Source: Parapristionchus giblindavisi
Lineage: Eukaryota > Nematoda > Chromadorea > Rhabditida > Diplogasteridae
Assembly: GCA_943737045.1 (NCBI GenBank)
Contig: CALSFV010000204.1
Coordinates: 1,178,001 to 1,242,000, forward strand
Length of the DNA: 64,000 nt
Direction: 5' to 3'
Made by a program: the position numbers and the translations under genes. Below are positions 39,365-51,038 of this stretch, one piece after another. Within the stretch, counting starts at the first letter, position 1. Every line of letters starts with the position of its first letter. The notes under the pieces were generated by a model, which worked only from the letters and a program-made list of their open reading frames with translations, did not search any database and was not told where the DNA came from.

Positions 39365-39409
39365 TATATCCGAAACATACAGCTGTTGCTTCGTTGTCGT
39401 CTGTCGTCC

Positions 39410-39809
39410 ATCATGGCGCACTAAAAAATAGTGGAAAACGGAAAATGGCGACTTTCCAGGGTCTAAAAAAACACCTGGAAACTCGAAAATTTGAATTCGC
39501 GGGCGCGAGAAAAAGGTGCGGGAATTCAAATTCTGGCTTTCCAACTGCGGTTTTCGGCGGTTTAAAAAGGATGTTAAGTAGGAATTCAAGTTCCTACGCT
39601 TCATAAAGGTCGAAAAATGAAATTTCGTCTTTATTTAAGTTTTATAACCGCAGAAAATCGCAGTTAGAAAGTCAGAATTCGAATTCCCGCACCTTATTCG
39701 CGCCCGCGAATTCAAATTTCGAGTTTCCATTTTCGGTTTTCCAGTGTACTTTTTTAGACCCCGGAAAGTCGCCATTTTCCGTTTTCCACTATTTTTTAGT
39801 GCGCCATGA
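39410..39809. mobile_element. Second insertion in the same exon of copy B
   Basis: TCATGGCGCACTAAAAAATA and its inverse bound 400 bp built from two arms with GAATTCAAATT and GGCGACTTTCC words. The host exon resumes with ATATCGGCAATCTCGAGGAA, as in copy C. A clear target duplication is not seen, so the transposon class is open. Confidence 0.85.
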
Positions 39810-41229
39810 ATATCGGCAATCTCGAGGAAGTCCACCGTACCAGTAAAAGTGAACATCGCTTATTAGGTGCCACTCTCCTGAACAATACCATTATGCGCCA
39901 TTTCAAGATAGACTGCAAATGTGGGCACACAAAATTCCCAACTTTTCCTTCTTGTGTACACGATTTACCAACATTCAGGCTAATTATAGCCAAAAACAGT
40001 GACCATACATGGTGGCGTTTGCTACATAGCGGGAAAATCGTTCGCAAACTATCCCTACTCGGTCAAATTTAATCTATGTACATGCGTTTTTATTGCTACG
40101 TGAACAAAACCTTATTCCATTTCGCGAATATTTCTGTTTTCTAATGTAAATCGTCGCCAGTGATTTGTGCAGTGGCAAGAAGGGGTTGCTAGGTTCTGCT
40201 GACATTTTCTTATTAAATAAGAGTTGAATCAACAAAACAAAGAAAATATATTAATCTCTTTGATACTGACCTTTCTTATCCTTTTCGGCCTTTCGTCCAC
40301 AATAAATATACTGATAACCCTCTAGACAGGCTTTCTTGGGTAATGCTGATTCAACTCCATCACAAATCGCAAATATATTTGACTTGCTGCATGCCTCCTC
40401 ACTTGTTCCTAGAAAATATCGACAATATTTTTTTTAATTTATAATTATTTTAATAATATTATTTTTGAATTTATGTATTATCAGAAGTACGGCACCGAGA
40501 GGAAGAACCTGGAAAAATTTTCTCATAGGAAAATATTCATTAATCTTTTAAGGTGGACTCCCGCGAATATTTCGTGAACAAAGTATGAAGACAGAAAGAG
40601 GACAAAAGTTGTTCTATATATCGCACACTATTTTTCATGGTAATTCAGCTTATTGATCGCTAGAACCATTAATGAATCAAACAATCAATAAGCAGAATCA
40701 GCATAAAATATATAGTGGAATAACTTTTGCTAACCTCTTGTGTTCACAGTTTGTTCACCAACATATTTGCGAGTGTACACATTTAAAATTTAAACACTGA
40801 CCGTGTAGGGGTTGGCGGCTTTGCAGGCGCGTAGAACTTCCGTCACCAACATTCGCTGCATCGAATATTTGGTAAACATTTTTGCAAAAAAAATAAATGT
40901 GCGTGTGTTTGTGTCTTTGTGTATGCGATGCAACGTTAACTTACAGCACATTCCTCATTATCCGCACAATACACTTCTATTCGTTCATTATTCCTCCTCC
41001 AACAGGTAACATTATCAATGGTGTCCTTGTGAGAGAAGGCATTATGTCTATCCACGTCGAACATCCATTCACCTTCAATCAACGATTGGGACAGTGTTTT
41101 AATTGAACGTGACACAGTCAGGAAAAAAGTCTGCTTTTTGTCGAATAATCACACAGAAACGCGTTCTTACATTTACATGATGGGCACACGCAATCACGGA
41201 AAATATAGTTACATTTGCGTTCAAGTCTA

Positions 41230-41410
41230 CATAAATTTTGGAGCGCAGTGGGTCCCAAGTACAAATTTTGAATAGGTATACGGAAAGATGTTGTCAAAAC
41301 TATCGATCAATGATGGTTAGCTACCGTAACCGACATTTTAGCGTACCACTATTGGCAATCAGGGATTTCTACTTGGTACCCAACGTACTCCAAATAGTAC
41401 GTGGTCCTGG
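41230..41410. repeat. Dispersed ACGGTAG-core element, copy 2, in an intron of copy B
   Basis: The inverse orientation of the repeat at 23830-24030. It shares GCAGTGGGTCCCAAGTACAA and GTTAGCTACCGTAACCGACA, and the ends are inverted repeats with GGTACCCAACG. Confidence 0.6.
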
Positions 41411-42050
41411 GAAATATAACAGCATTTTCCGTGACGGCATAGGCCCGTCAGGTAAACGTAGCAACGCATAAAAACTGTTGGCTCATTTTATCTCATCAAT
41501 CTCATTTTTTTAGAATTTTGAAAAACTCTCACCTCTTCCCGGCGATTTCCTCTTGAGATTTACATTGCATGATATATGATAGTATCCCTGCTCGCACTCT
41601 TCCCTTCCGAGTGAGTAATTACCCAAAGGACATGTGAATGAGAGGGGCTTGGAGCAGTCCAATGATCTCTAGGAATTTCAATTCATTTTAAATACTTTTT
41701 TTTTGATTTTTAAAATATTTTAATAATGTAATTTTATGTTCAGAGCATTTAATGTGCAAACTTCTCAGCTAGTGATTCAACAACTGATTAATTTGAAGTG
41801 CAAGCTGGAAGAAGTCAAAGGAGGAATTCGTAACTTACCTTATTGTTAGCAGTAACCGGGTAAATCATGAAGATTAGAACTACGATTGGCAGTAACATGA
41901 CAGCGCACTCGTTGATACCATATATGAAGAAGATATAGAGTAAATGTCCAACTCATTAGTATTGTATTACTAATCGACTGTATTTTTGTCCCCTTCTCTG
42001 CATATCGCTCTCCGTCTCATTCCCATACTCTGTAGTCACACAATGGGAAC

Positions 42051-42754
42051 TAGGGTGGCAAGAATGGCGCAAGAGTATTCGTTCCCACTGGCAGTCTTGG
42101 CCGAGTTATCGAGGAGAGAGGCATTTACGATCTCTCTCTCATCGAATGAGCCGGGAGAGGGGGTCATTGTCTCGAATAGTCAAAAAACAGTCGAGTCGAA
42201 ATCGAATGGAAAGGTTTTTCTCAGCACTGCATTGACCAAATTCAAAACTTTTTACACTTCTGACATGAGCTCATTAAGTGCTATAAAACGAAGCCAAATT
42301 TAACAATTTTTTTCAAAAAAATGTTTTGTTAATAATTTGTTGGTTTATGCTACAATAATAATATTAATTTGATAACAATCATTATGGCAAAACTATTATT
42401 AAAGTTCCAATTCGTCATCAGATTCAAACTCTTCAATCTCGCTCATATCCCATTTAATGTATTGGGATACGGTACTCATCAATGAAAAAGAGAAATTTGA
42501 ATTTGAATTATTTGATGCGAATTGTGTATCATTTTAAAGATCTCGTTATGCTGATTTCAAATATACATAATTTGTCTAGTTTTGTTCAAACTCGGCCCTG
42601 AAAAACGCTCGACTCGACTTCGATTCGACCTAAAAACGATTATCCGAGGGAGAGAGATAGAGACTGCCAAGGGGAACGAATATCCTCTCCATTCGACCTC
42701 GACTCGATAGAGACTACAAAACAGGCTCATTCGAGAGCAATTCTCGCCACCCTA
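42051..42754. mobile_element. hAT-type MITE (704 bp) with 8-bp duplication ATGGGAAC
   Basis: The ends TAGGGTGGCAAGAATGGC and the inverse (GCAATTCTCGCCACCCTA) are flanked by ATGGGAAC at 42043-42050 and 42755-42762. It sits upstream of copy B. The paralogous upstream region of copy C at about 58440-58480 (CATAGAATGGGAAGGTAATG) shows the empty site. Inner arms carry TCGAGTCGAATCGAATGG-type words. Confidence 0.93.
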
Positions 42755-42762
42755 ATGGGAAC

Positions 42763-43121
42763 GTTATGGAGAAGTTGAGTAATCGCCCTTGTCAGTTTTG
42801 ATTTCTTATTTTTTATTTTTTGTATTGTTTTTTTATTCAGTATATATTGAGATTTTTTATATTGAGTTTCTTAGTCCCCAATTCTATGTGCTGTACAGCA
42901 GATTCCCCCACTTGAAATGCGGTACCCGGGGGTATCCCCGGTATCTTACTTCGCCTTTGCCGTTTCCACTTTCCTCCGATCAGGTACCGTCTTAGGTACC
43001 ATGACCGTAAGTACAGTAACCTACCCTGATTCAGGGACGGCGGGTACGCTGGCGGCTACGGTAGGCTGGATGCTACTGTACTTCGCCATACCCATTCTCG
43101 GTATGCTCTCTTCATCTTTTT
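42763..43121. other. No gene seen; GGTACC/TACGGTA-rich repeat
   Basis: Low-complexity T-rich DNA, then a GC-richer stretch with repeated GGTACC, CCCGGGGGTATCCCCGG and CGGCTACGGTAGG words. It abuts the 5'-truncated reverse transcriptase, probably another inserted repeat. Confidence 0.4.
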
Positions 43122-44535
43122 TTTCCCTGTATTGTCCGGTGTACCACAAGGAAGTGTCCTCGGTCCAATATTGTTCTCTCTATACATTGCTGACCTTAGT
43201 GTTGCCCTGTCCCGTTTTCCTTATGTATCTATTCAAGCCTATGCAGATGACGTTAAATTGTACACCTCCCACAGTAACAACACTGCCTATGCCCGTACTT
43301 TTGAACTACAAATTGCACTTGACACTCTTTATGATTGGACAGTTGCAAACCAATTATCCCTATCCACTCCTAAATGTTCTCATATTCATATTGGTACATT
43401 CTCTCCTTCCCCAACCTATCATATCAATAGTATACCTCTAAATACAGTAACCCAAATCCGTGACCTCGGAGTACAAATAGTTTCTACCCTAAAGAGATCT
43501 GAATCAATAAATGAACGTGTTCGTAAGGCAACCACTGCTATGTATGTCCTGCTTAAGGCCCTTAACATCAATCCCCCCGATATACTCACTAAATGCTATC
43601 GCACCTACGTTTTGCCTCACATTGAATTTGCTTCGTGTTTCTGGAGTCCATATTATAAGACTGATATCTCTAACAAGGGGATGGTCGCAACTGGTCCTGG
43701 CCATATGAGATGGCAATAACATGACTAGGATCATTTTTCGACGCTGATTGCGAATCCGTTTTCATAAAGTGCCTAATCGACCTGATTTTCGAGGAAATCG
43801 ATATTTTAATTCGGAAATTTGTGTGGTTTCCTGCGCAAACCGTCCTGGTGGGCTGGTGAACTCATCTATAAACTCTCGCAATACTTTTCCTTACATTGCC
43901 GGATGTTTACGATGCAATCCAGATAGTTTGTGGAGGAAACTACACGACTTTTCGAATTAACAAGCCAAATTTCAATACCGATTTTCTCGAAAATCAGGTC
44001 GATTAGGCACTTTCTGAAAACGGATTCGTAATCAGCATCAAAAACTGATCCTAGTCTTGTTATTGCCATCTCATATGGCCAGGACCAGTTGCGACCATCC
44101 CCTTGTAAGTTAGAAAAGGTGCAAGACACATTTACTCGAATTGTTTACTACCGCTGTTATCCCTCCTCCTCCTACCCTCACTCTCTACCCTCCAGTAGCA
44201 CCCGTCTATCAAATCTTGGTCTGCGCTCATTGACAGAGAGACGTGTATTAGTTGACTTAATTCTTGCAAGAAACATTATGAGTGGATCTACAGTCATCAA
44301 TCCATCCTCCTTCTTCATCTATAAGCCTTTACGAGACAGATGCTCTACTTTTGGTATTTCGATCGAGTTGACTAAGAATACGCCTCGCTTTCATTCGTTT
44401 CCTCTACGTGCGGCTAGATTATATAGTATGCTCCCGACTGAAGTCGTTACCTGCCAGTCCCTACGGAGCTTCAAGAATCTCCTCCTACAAGGGTCAACCC
44501 TCCAAAACCTTCATCACTCTCTCTATCAATCATAA
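43122..44535 (+). pseudogene. Non-LTR retrotransposon reverse transcriptase, 3' part, interrupted
   Basis: The frame starts inside the palm with SGVPQGSVLGPILFSLYIAD, has the catalytic YADD box (QAYADDVKLYT), and continues through the thumb (RDLGVQIVSTL, RTYVLPHIEFASCFWSPYY). At 43674-44105 a MITE interrupts it, after which the same protein resumes (KVQDTFTRIVYYRCY) and runs to a stop near 44535. Removing the MITE and one TAA restores the frame, so the copy was intact at this point when hit. The endonuclease and the first RT motifs are missing (5' truncation, as is usual for LINEs). It is Jockey/CR1-like by motif impression. A TTATTATTATT run near 44640 may be the 3' tail. Confidence 0.9.
43674..44105. 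mobile_element. MITE with TAA target duplication inside the reverse transcriptase
   Basis: The ends CAAGGGGATGGTCGCAACTG and the inverse of it are flanked by TAA at 43671-43673 and 44106-44108. A 3-bp TWA duplication is typical of PIF/Harbinger elements. The two arms are long inverted repeats. The host reading frame is restored when it is removed. Confidence 0.92.
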
Positions 44536-44945
44536 TTGTCGCCTCTTATTCCTTCATGACGGATCATGAGTATCATCTGATTCATTATCTATGCAATTTC
44601 GCTGTTACTTGTCTCGTTGCGCATACGTGCGTAGATAAATTATTATTATTATTATCTGGCACACTGTTTCGTTGTCCACACAAGTGATGACGACACTGTT
44701 GACTTATTGTTAATTCTTTGTTCTAACAAAAGGTAAAGGTAAGGGTACAACCCGTTATTCAAGGCACACGAAGTCCTGCGGGAGATCACTGCTACGCCAG
44801 TGATCTTTCAAGACCAAATAAGAAATAAGAAACAAACATTGTTGTTCTAATAAGAAACAAATATGTTTCAGGTCCAACTTATGAACACTGGTGGTATTTC
44901 TTTTAGGATATTATTAAAATTTTATTATTCAATACAATAAAATGT
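44536..44945. other. Retrotransposon 3' tail and spacer
   Basis: The reverse transcriptase 3' untranslated stretch ends near the ATT run at 44637-44658. After it comes a scrap with GATCACTGCTACGCCAGTGATC (a hairpin) at about 44786-44805. No gene is seen. Confidence 0.4.
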
Positions 44946-44949
44946 AATA

Positions 44950-45142
<193 letters not shown>

Positions 45143-45221
45143 GTATTTATTCAGCTGCTGGCCTTCATTGGAATAATCTCTGATTATGAGAGAGTTACAC
45201 CGGATGAACCACTCGCGCTTG

Positions 45222-45429
45222 CTCTGGTATTTTGCCACTTAAAGTATACTTAAACTTTCCCACTTTAAGTAGACTTTAAGTAAACTTAAAGTGAGACGTA
45301 AGTCTACTTAAAGTGGTGTGGTATACTGTAATGCATTTCGTCAAATGTTCTTTCACTTAAAGTTTACTTAAAGTCTACTTAAAGTCTGTGACGTAGTTTA
45401 AGTAGACTTTAAGTGGCAAAATACCAGAG
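45222..45429. mobile_element. Family 3 MITE, TG-flanked copy
   Basis: The ends are identical to the copy at 39157-39364, but the 2-bp flanks are TG on both sides (45220-45221, 45430-45431). About 208 bp, and nearly identical inside to the 39157 copy, which suggests recent activity. Confidence 0.9.
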
Positions 45430-46379
45430 TGGACACATGTTAGGTTGTTACATTGTTAGGTTTATTCATTTATTTAATTATGCCAATTCTTATTTTTTTT
45501 TCAAATTTTACAATCAATATTTCATTCAATCAATCAATAATCAAATAATGAAATCGATCGATAATTCAGGTCGACGCTATAATTCTGATCATCATAAACT
45601 GGTACGTGGAGGCAGTCAATCCGGGCGGAGTGGATGTGCCACATAAACCCTGGTTCTTTTTTGCTGGTTGGATTATTATAAATCCCGAGCTTATTATAAA
45701 CTCTCCTTTATTTTTCGTGATTTTATAGTACTTTGCTTTTGTACAAACATGCCTCGAAATACACCAGCACAACATATGAGAAATTCGAGCACTATTGTAG
45801 AAAACAAAACAAATTTCAAATAAAAATCGATAAGAAAACATTATTAATTGGTCGTGTGAAATGCGTCATAAGTTAGATCTTCGTACTCTGACGGCTTATT
45901 ATCAGGAATTCGAGGCGGATGAGACTTTAGAATCCTCTTCAGGGCCTGAAATTATTAATTTTTGAAGAAAAAAAAAAAGGAAAAAATGAAATACAATCTT
46001 GGTATGGTATGATTATGCCATCTTTCATTGAATAAAAATCGTGCTCTCAATTTCACTCAAAAGAGTGCAATATATTCATTACTGATAGGATTTGTGCTCA
46101 ATTTTTTAATCTTTCAAAAAAAATAAATCAAGAAAAAAATTGCCAAAACCTACTCGCTTGTGTCGATTCCTGTATCGTACACAGCAAATCATAGCAATTA
46201 TAATGATGAATATGGAGCAAACAAGTGAAATAAAGTATAGTAGGGGAATTGTAATCACTATTTCATGACTGTCATTGATATTTGTTTCTTCTTTCATTCG
46301 GGAGACAGCGATGGTCCATGAGTTCAGAGTCAACTGGATGTTGGTGTATCTGAAAAAATGATCATGGTTTTGTTAAAGG

Positions 46380-46793
46380 CAGCTGGCATCCAAAAATTTC
46401 GATTCGAATTAGTTGAAATAGTTGATCTCATGTTGATAAGCTCAAAGAACTATTCAGAAATATGTATTTGAAAGTTTGAAAAGACGCTCTGGTGAGAAGT
46501 TGGATTACTATAGCCTGCTCCACACCATGGGCGAGGTTTCCGAACTACAGTATGCTAACTCCATCGAAAAGCTCAAAAAATCCCATTATTGAGTTTTATT
46601 CTTCATAATTCCCCACTGCGATATAATTATCATCAAAATATTCAATTTCAAGTCGTATCCAAAGAGTTGGTGTGGAAAAGGCTCCCGATATCTGGAGCAG
46701 ACTGTAGTTTTTCAACTGCGCCGTTCTCCTTACCAGAGAATTCTTATGATATAAGATGTATATATTTCGAAACAGAATTTCAAGCTCTTTTAT
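46380..46793. other. Unidentified DNA between the intron remnant and the large insertion
   Basis: About 400 bp without match elsewhere in the window, ending in TTAT, the target duplication of the next element. It is absent from the matching intron of copy D, so it is probably part of another insertion. No gene is seen. Confidence 0.4.
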
Positions 46794-47766
46794 GAGAGGA
46801 ATCGCCAGAAGTTCGACCACCCCCCGGACATTGAAATTTCGACCCCCTGAAAAATTCAGATTAAGTAAATTGAACGATGCTCTATCGAACTGCGTTGGCC
46901 GAATTTGCATATCTGCTCTCATTTTCGAGTAGCGGTAGGTCAAAGTTGGCAGGTACGGTATTTTTGGCTCGAGTGTGCGTCAGAAAAATGATCATAACTC
47001 CGTTCAAAATAATGATAGACAATTTTTCAAAAAAAGCATCGAAAGAAGAGATCTTGGGCACCATTTCCCAGTTGATGACGTCATTTTTCGACCATGCGCC
47101 GGTGCGGGGCGGTCGGTTTTATGAAAAAGTGACGTAACTTTCCTAATCGGAAAAAGTGCACTTTACTTCTATGCGCGCTTTGTTGCACCCATATGTGTCT
47201 AAAAATGACCCAAGTTTCAGAGGATTTGAGAAATGGAAAAAAAAGGCCTTGATTTTAGTGACGCGACCTCGGCTTATTCCTTTATTTAGTGACGCGACCT
47301 CGGCTTATTCCTTTATCAAGAAACAGTAAAAGAGCTAAAATGACTCAAAAACATCCGAAAAAACATTACGAGCTCAAAATACCCATATATGACAGTTATT
47401 TGAAACACAAAATCACCAAGTTCCGAAAAATTTGAAAAAAAACCATATTTTGCTTTTCCACGTCGAAAAAACGTTTCAGTAATGTTAATTCATCTTTATA
47501 ATATTTCTTATAATGTTTTTGGAAGTGAAGGCCTACCTGCTCTTAGAGCCGAGATTTCCGCCATCGAGCGCGCGCCCCAACTTCGCGCGACTGCTCATCA
47601 TCCGCTCTCTCACTCCCACACGCTCTTTCGTGAACAGACAGGGAGAGAAAAAAGGAGAAGTTAGACTAACATCTGGCAACTACACGAAATGGAGATGTTA
47701 GAAAACTGAGCGGACAGAGTTCCATTTGAACAACAAAGAACGAGTGTGACCCCCCCCCCAAACCTT

Positions 47767-47767
47767 C

Positions 47768-47812
<45 letters not shown>

Positions 47813-47828
47813 TCTCTTTCTCTCTCTT
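47767..47828. repeat. (CT)n microsatellite in the left arm
   Basis: Its inverted partner, (GA)n, is at about 50968-51034 in the right arm, with different lengths. Charged RE-repeat frames here are artefacts. Confidence 0.9.
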
Positions 47829-47928
47829 CAAGGAATGATGAAGTACAATGTCAAAACTAATGTTAGATAAGATACATTTATTAGAGAAATAAGTCATATT
47901 TCAAAACAATTAACACTGAGATAACATA

Positions 47929-48704
47929 TTACAAAGACATCCGATGTATCATGCTACTATGTTACTATTACTATTACTATGTTTAGTAAATCAATTGATC
48001 TCGCACCTTCCCCCCATCCCCATCCACCTCTCTTTTAATAATTTTATTCTTTCACATATTTGTTTTGCACTCGAACACTTTGTAGTTGTTGAAACACCCT
48101 TCCGGTGTACGATAAATAAATAAATAAAATAAGCAAAATCATTCGAGGCGTCGATGTAAAGAGGTACCGCTCTAAAAACACCGAGCGGGTTCGAACCCCG
48201 GTTCGATCCAAATCTTTTGCTGATTTTTACAGACACAGAAAACGTGTTCCAAGGAGTTTTTCGTGTTAACAATGATGAAACAAGTTGTTTTGAGTCATTC
48301 TGAGCTGGAAAACGTTCATTTTATGGCAATACATCTCTTCTCAAAGGGTAATTGAGGCGGATGGACGCGCAGCGACCTTCCGCGCTAGCGAAATGCTCTT
48401 CCCGCGCTAAAAGTATAAAACACTCGCAAGTAAAACAATTTATGGATCCCCCCACAATGTTCTATAGACTGTGAAAGCCAAAACGACCGCTCAACATAGA
48501 AACTCTCTCAAATGCAATCGTCTTTCGCTTGTCTGGCTATGGAAACAAAATGGCTTGAACCAGAATACTGTGCCCCTAGCACTGCTAGTAATCTACTACA
48601 TATTATTGTTAATCCAGCACACATATAATTTGTCTATGTCTCATTCGATCACTAAACTAAAAACATCTTTAAAACATTCGTTTGTCATCCATTTCTCTTT
48701 GTAA
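47929..48704. mobile_element. 776-bp element with TTACAAAGA ends and a TA duplication
   Basis: TTACAAAGA begins it and the inverse ends it, with TA at 47927-47928 and 48705-48706. The right arm of the host palindrome shows the empty site (near 50860, inverse of ATAACATATCGTACC), so this insertion happened after the palindrome formed. It includes a pol III B-box-like GGGTTCGAACCCCGGTTCGA near 48190, suggesting a tRNA-derived segment. The TA target fits Tc1/mariner-type mobilisation. Confidence 0.85.
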
Positions 48705-49179
48705 TATCGTACCTCAAAGTTTCTTGTTGCAGTGAAAGTTTCAGAAACATAGTGAACGTTTTTGAAGCGTTCTGAAAGTTTCAAAACGCTTCAATACTAT
48801 TTTTTAGCTCAATGCGAGTGTTTGTTTCTATTTTTCTAATGTTTTCTTTATATATGAGTCATTACCAACACATTATGTTCAATATATAAAAAATATTAAC
48901 ACTAATAACATGATATATGAATTTCCTGGAAGCAAGTAAAAGCTCAGTTCACGATAAGTTATACTACCGCGTGCTGAGCACTTCTGATTCACGGTTCCGG
49001 CTCATGAAATGAGGAGTGAGCAGGGCGTGCAAACTTTGTTTCATTCTTTTATTTTATTGTTCTACGTGAAGTTTCTTTTGCTGCGCACATATTATCTTTC
49101 ACCTCTTCGCATCTCTCGTCTTCATCGCTTACGATTTCACTCGTATTCATTAAAAAGACGCGGTTAGTCGACTAATTCA

Positions 49180-50249
49180 ATGGTTGTGTTCGTCCAGGAA
49201 TCGTTCGCTGATGTCGTCTTTCAACTCCAATCCACACTTCTCGCCTCGGGGCAGCTGAATCTAATCTGGTGAGTCCCGTTTTTAGTATTTACTTTGTGAA
49301 TTGAGCATATTACTGTGCGGAACCTTTCTTCATCATTTATTTACTCATTATTTTCCATTTAGGGAGATAATTCAGCGTCTCGCTTCACCGTCTATGCAGA
49401 CGTCTGCAGACAGCAGCAAAGCTCGGTGAGTACACTTAGTTTTCTTTTTATTTCCGGTTTTTTCACTTGTCCAGACCTACATCAGTACATTATACAATGC
49501 TCACTGTTTTACATCTCGAACAGCCTATTCATCAATATATATTCTCCGTATTTATTTATTCATTCAGTCCATCCAGAAATTGCATAGATGTGGGCGAATT
49601 ATTAGGTAAGATATTGGTTGAACTATGGTAGTTGATATGGGGATGACGATTAAAAAGGTGGGCATGATTAAATAATCGGGTTCTTCGTACTACATTGCCT
49701 AATGAGTGATTTTATATTACAGTTCTGAACTACTCCTTCGTCTCGTCATGCGGGAATCTTCTTTGAAGTCGCACGATCGGCGGTTTGTATCTTTATACTA
49801 TGAATATTGAATAAATTCAACAATATGATTTCGAATTTTTGTTACATGAATTGTGAGTGATGAATTGTCGATTTTAGGATCATTCGTGTCCATCGAATCG
49901 TGATGATAGAAGAGATGAAAGGAGGAATGGAGGAGCTGATAGAAAGATCAAGGAGGTATCGTGATTGATTATACTATTGTTTCATTTACTTTATTATAAA
50001 AATGATTCTCTCATATGGTCGGTCGATTTAATAATATAATGTTAAGTAGTGTCTATTGAAAGTTTGCGGATGTACCATACCCTTAATTCAATCAATAATT
50101 GATTCAGGAACCGGTATCTGGTGGATGATGATAGACGAAAGAAGGACTCATCACATCGTTCACCATCTCCATATGTTGATTCCGATCTTGATGAAGATGC
50201 TCGTCATAAGATGAAACACAGTATGGCATCGGTCGTGAAGAAGAACTAG
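49180..50249 (+). CDS. Passenger gene inside the TTAA-flanked palindrome (143 aa, 5 exons)
   Basis: Exons 49180-49268, 49363-49425, 49723-49782, 49878-49955 and 50108-50249 sum to 432 nt and keep frame at every junction, all with GT donors and AG acceptors. The protein starts MVVFVQESFADVVFQLQSTL, is helical and leucine-rich at the N-terminus (SELLLRLVMRESSLKS), has a charged middle (VMIEEMKGGMEELIERSRR) and ends in an acidic and Ser-rich tail (SPSPYVDSDLDEDARHK, then SVVKKN). No signal peptide, membrane segment or cysteine cluster is seen. AATAAA lies about 155 bp after the stop. I do not recognise it. It fills the unique centre of an otherwise non-coding mobile element, so it may be a captured host gene or an element function. 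ATG choice: the first in-frame Met; an internal AG before GAATCG could alternatively be a splice acceptor. Confidence 0.7.
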
Positions 50250-50966
50250 TCTCATACCTACCGTAATCGCCCACATTCCCTTTCTTTGAGACTCAGTTTT
50301 ATTTGGACTGTGGCGTAATCCTCACTTGTTTAGTGAATCATTTTTGTGCATACCTTGGATTTCCGTTCATATTTCTCCCCGAGATTGTTGTGTTTATCGA
50401 TTGATCAATAAATATTCCGTTTCACCAATCGATATTTGGTTTATTGAGTATTCGAACAGTTGAAAGATAATATGTGCACAGCAAAAGCAACTTCACGTAG
50501 AACAATAAAATAAAAGAATAAAACAAAGTTTGCCCGCCCTGCTCACTCCTCATCTCATGAGCCGGAACCGTGAATCAGAAGTGCTCAGCACGCGGTAGTA
50601 TAACTTATCGTGAACTGAGCTTTTACTTGCTCCCAGGAAATTCATATATCATGTTATTAGTGTTAATATTTTTTATATATTGAACATAATGTGTTGGTAA
50701 TGACTCATATATTAAGAAAACATCAGAAAAATAGAAACAAACACTCGAATTGAGCTAAAAAATAGTATTGAAGCGTTGTGAAACTTTCAGAACGCTTCAA
50801 AAACGTTCACTATGTTTCTGAAACTTTCACTGCAACAAGAAACTTTGAGGTACGATATGTTATTTCAATGTTAATTGTTTTCAATTATGACTGATTTCTC
50901 TAATAAATGTATCTTATCTAACATTAGTTTTGACATTGTACTTCATCATTCCTTGAAGAGAGAGAA

Positions 50967-51038
<72 letters not shown>

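Larger units (their letters stand above)
38221..41898 (-). pseudogene. Copy B of the cysteine-rich membrane protein gene, damaged
   Basis: Exons recognisable by homology with copy A: signal peptide near 41898-41839 (MLLPIVVLIFMIYPVTANNK), Cys exon near 41670-41533, GEW exon near 41076-40950, MLVTEVLRAC exon near 40860-40807, microexon near 40500 (VLPLG), second-module exons near 40408-40270, then an exon 7 cut by two insertions (39157-39364 and 39410-39809), ITLSDVLRIYAIE near 39083-39010, linker exon near 38970-38909, transmembrane exon near 38755-38560 and a tail exon 38388-38221. The whole third module and coiled coil are missing, the expected ATG of the signal exon is changed, a conserved Cys has become Tyr (LRIY), and the tail runs into foreign repeat. 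It is an insertion-killed and internally deleted paralogue. Confidence 0.85.

Noticed and set aside
47661..47897. Arg/Glu-repeat frames, also at 50875-51144
   Set aside because: They come from the (CT)n/(GA)n microsatellite in the arms.
48150..48215. Possible tRNA gene around GGGTTCGAACCCC
   Set aside because: The B box is perfect (and palindromic), but no acceptor stem or anticodon arm can be formed. It is treated as part of the 776-bp element.
49598..49620. An additional exon in the passenger gene (CATAGATGTGGGCGAATTAT region)
   Set aside because: It has AG and GTAAG at its edges but would break the frame. Joining 49425 directly to 49723 keeps it, so this stretch is left as intron.
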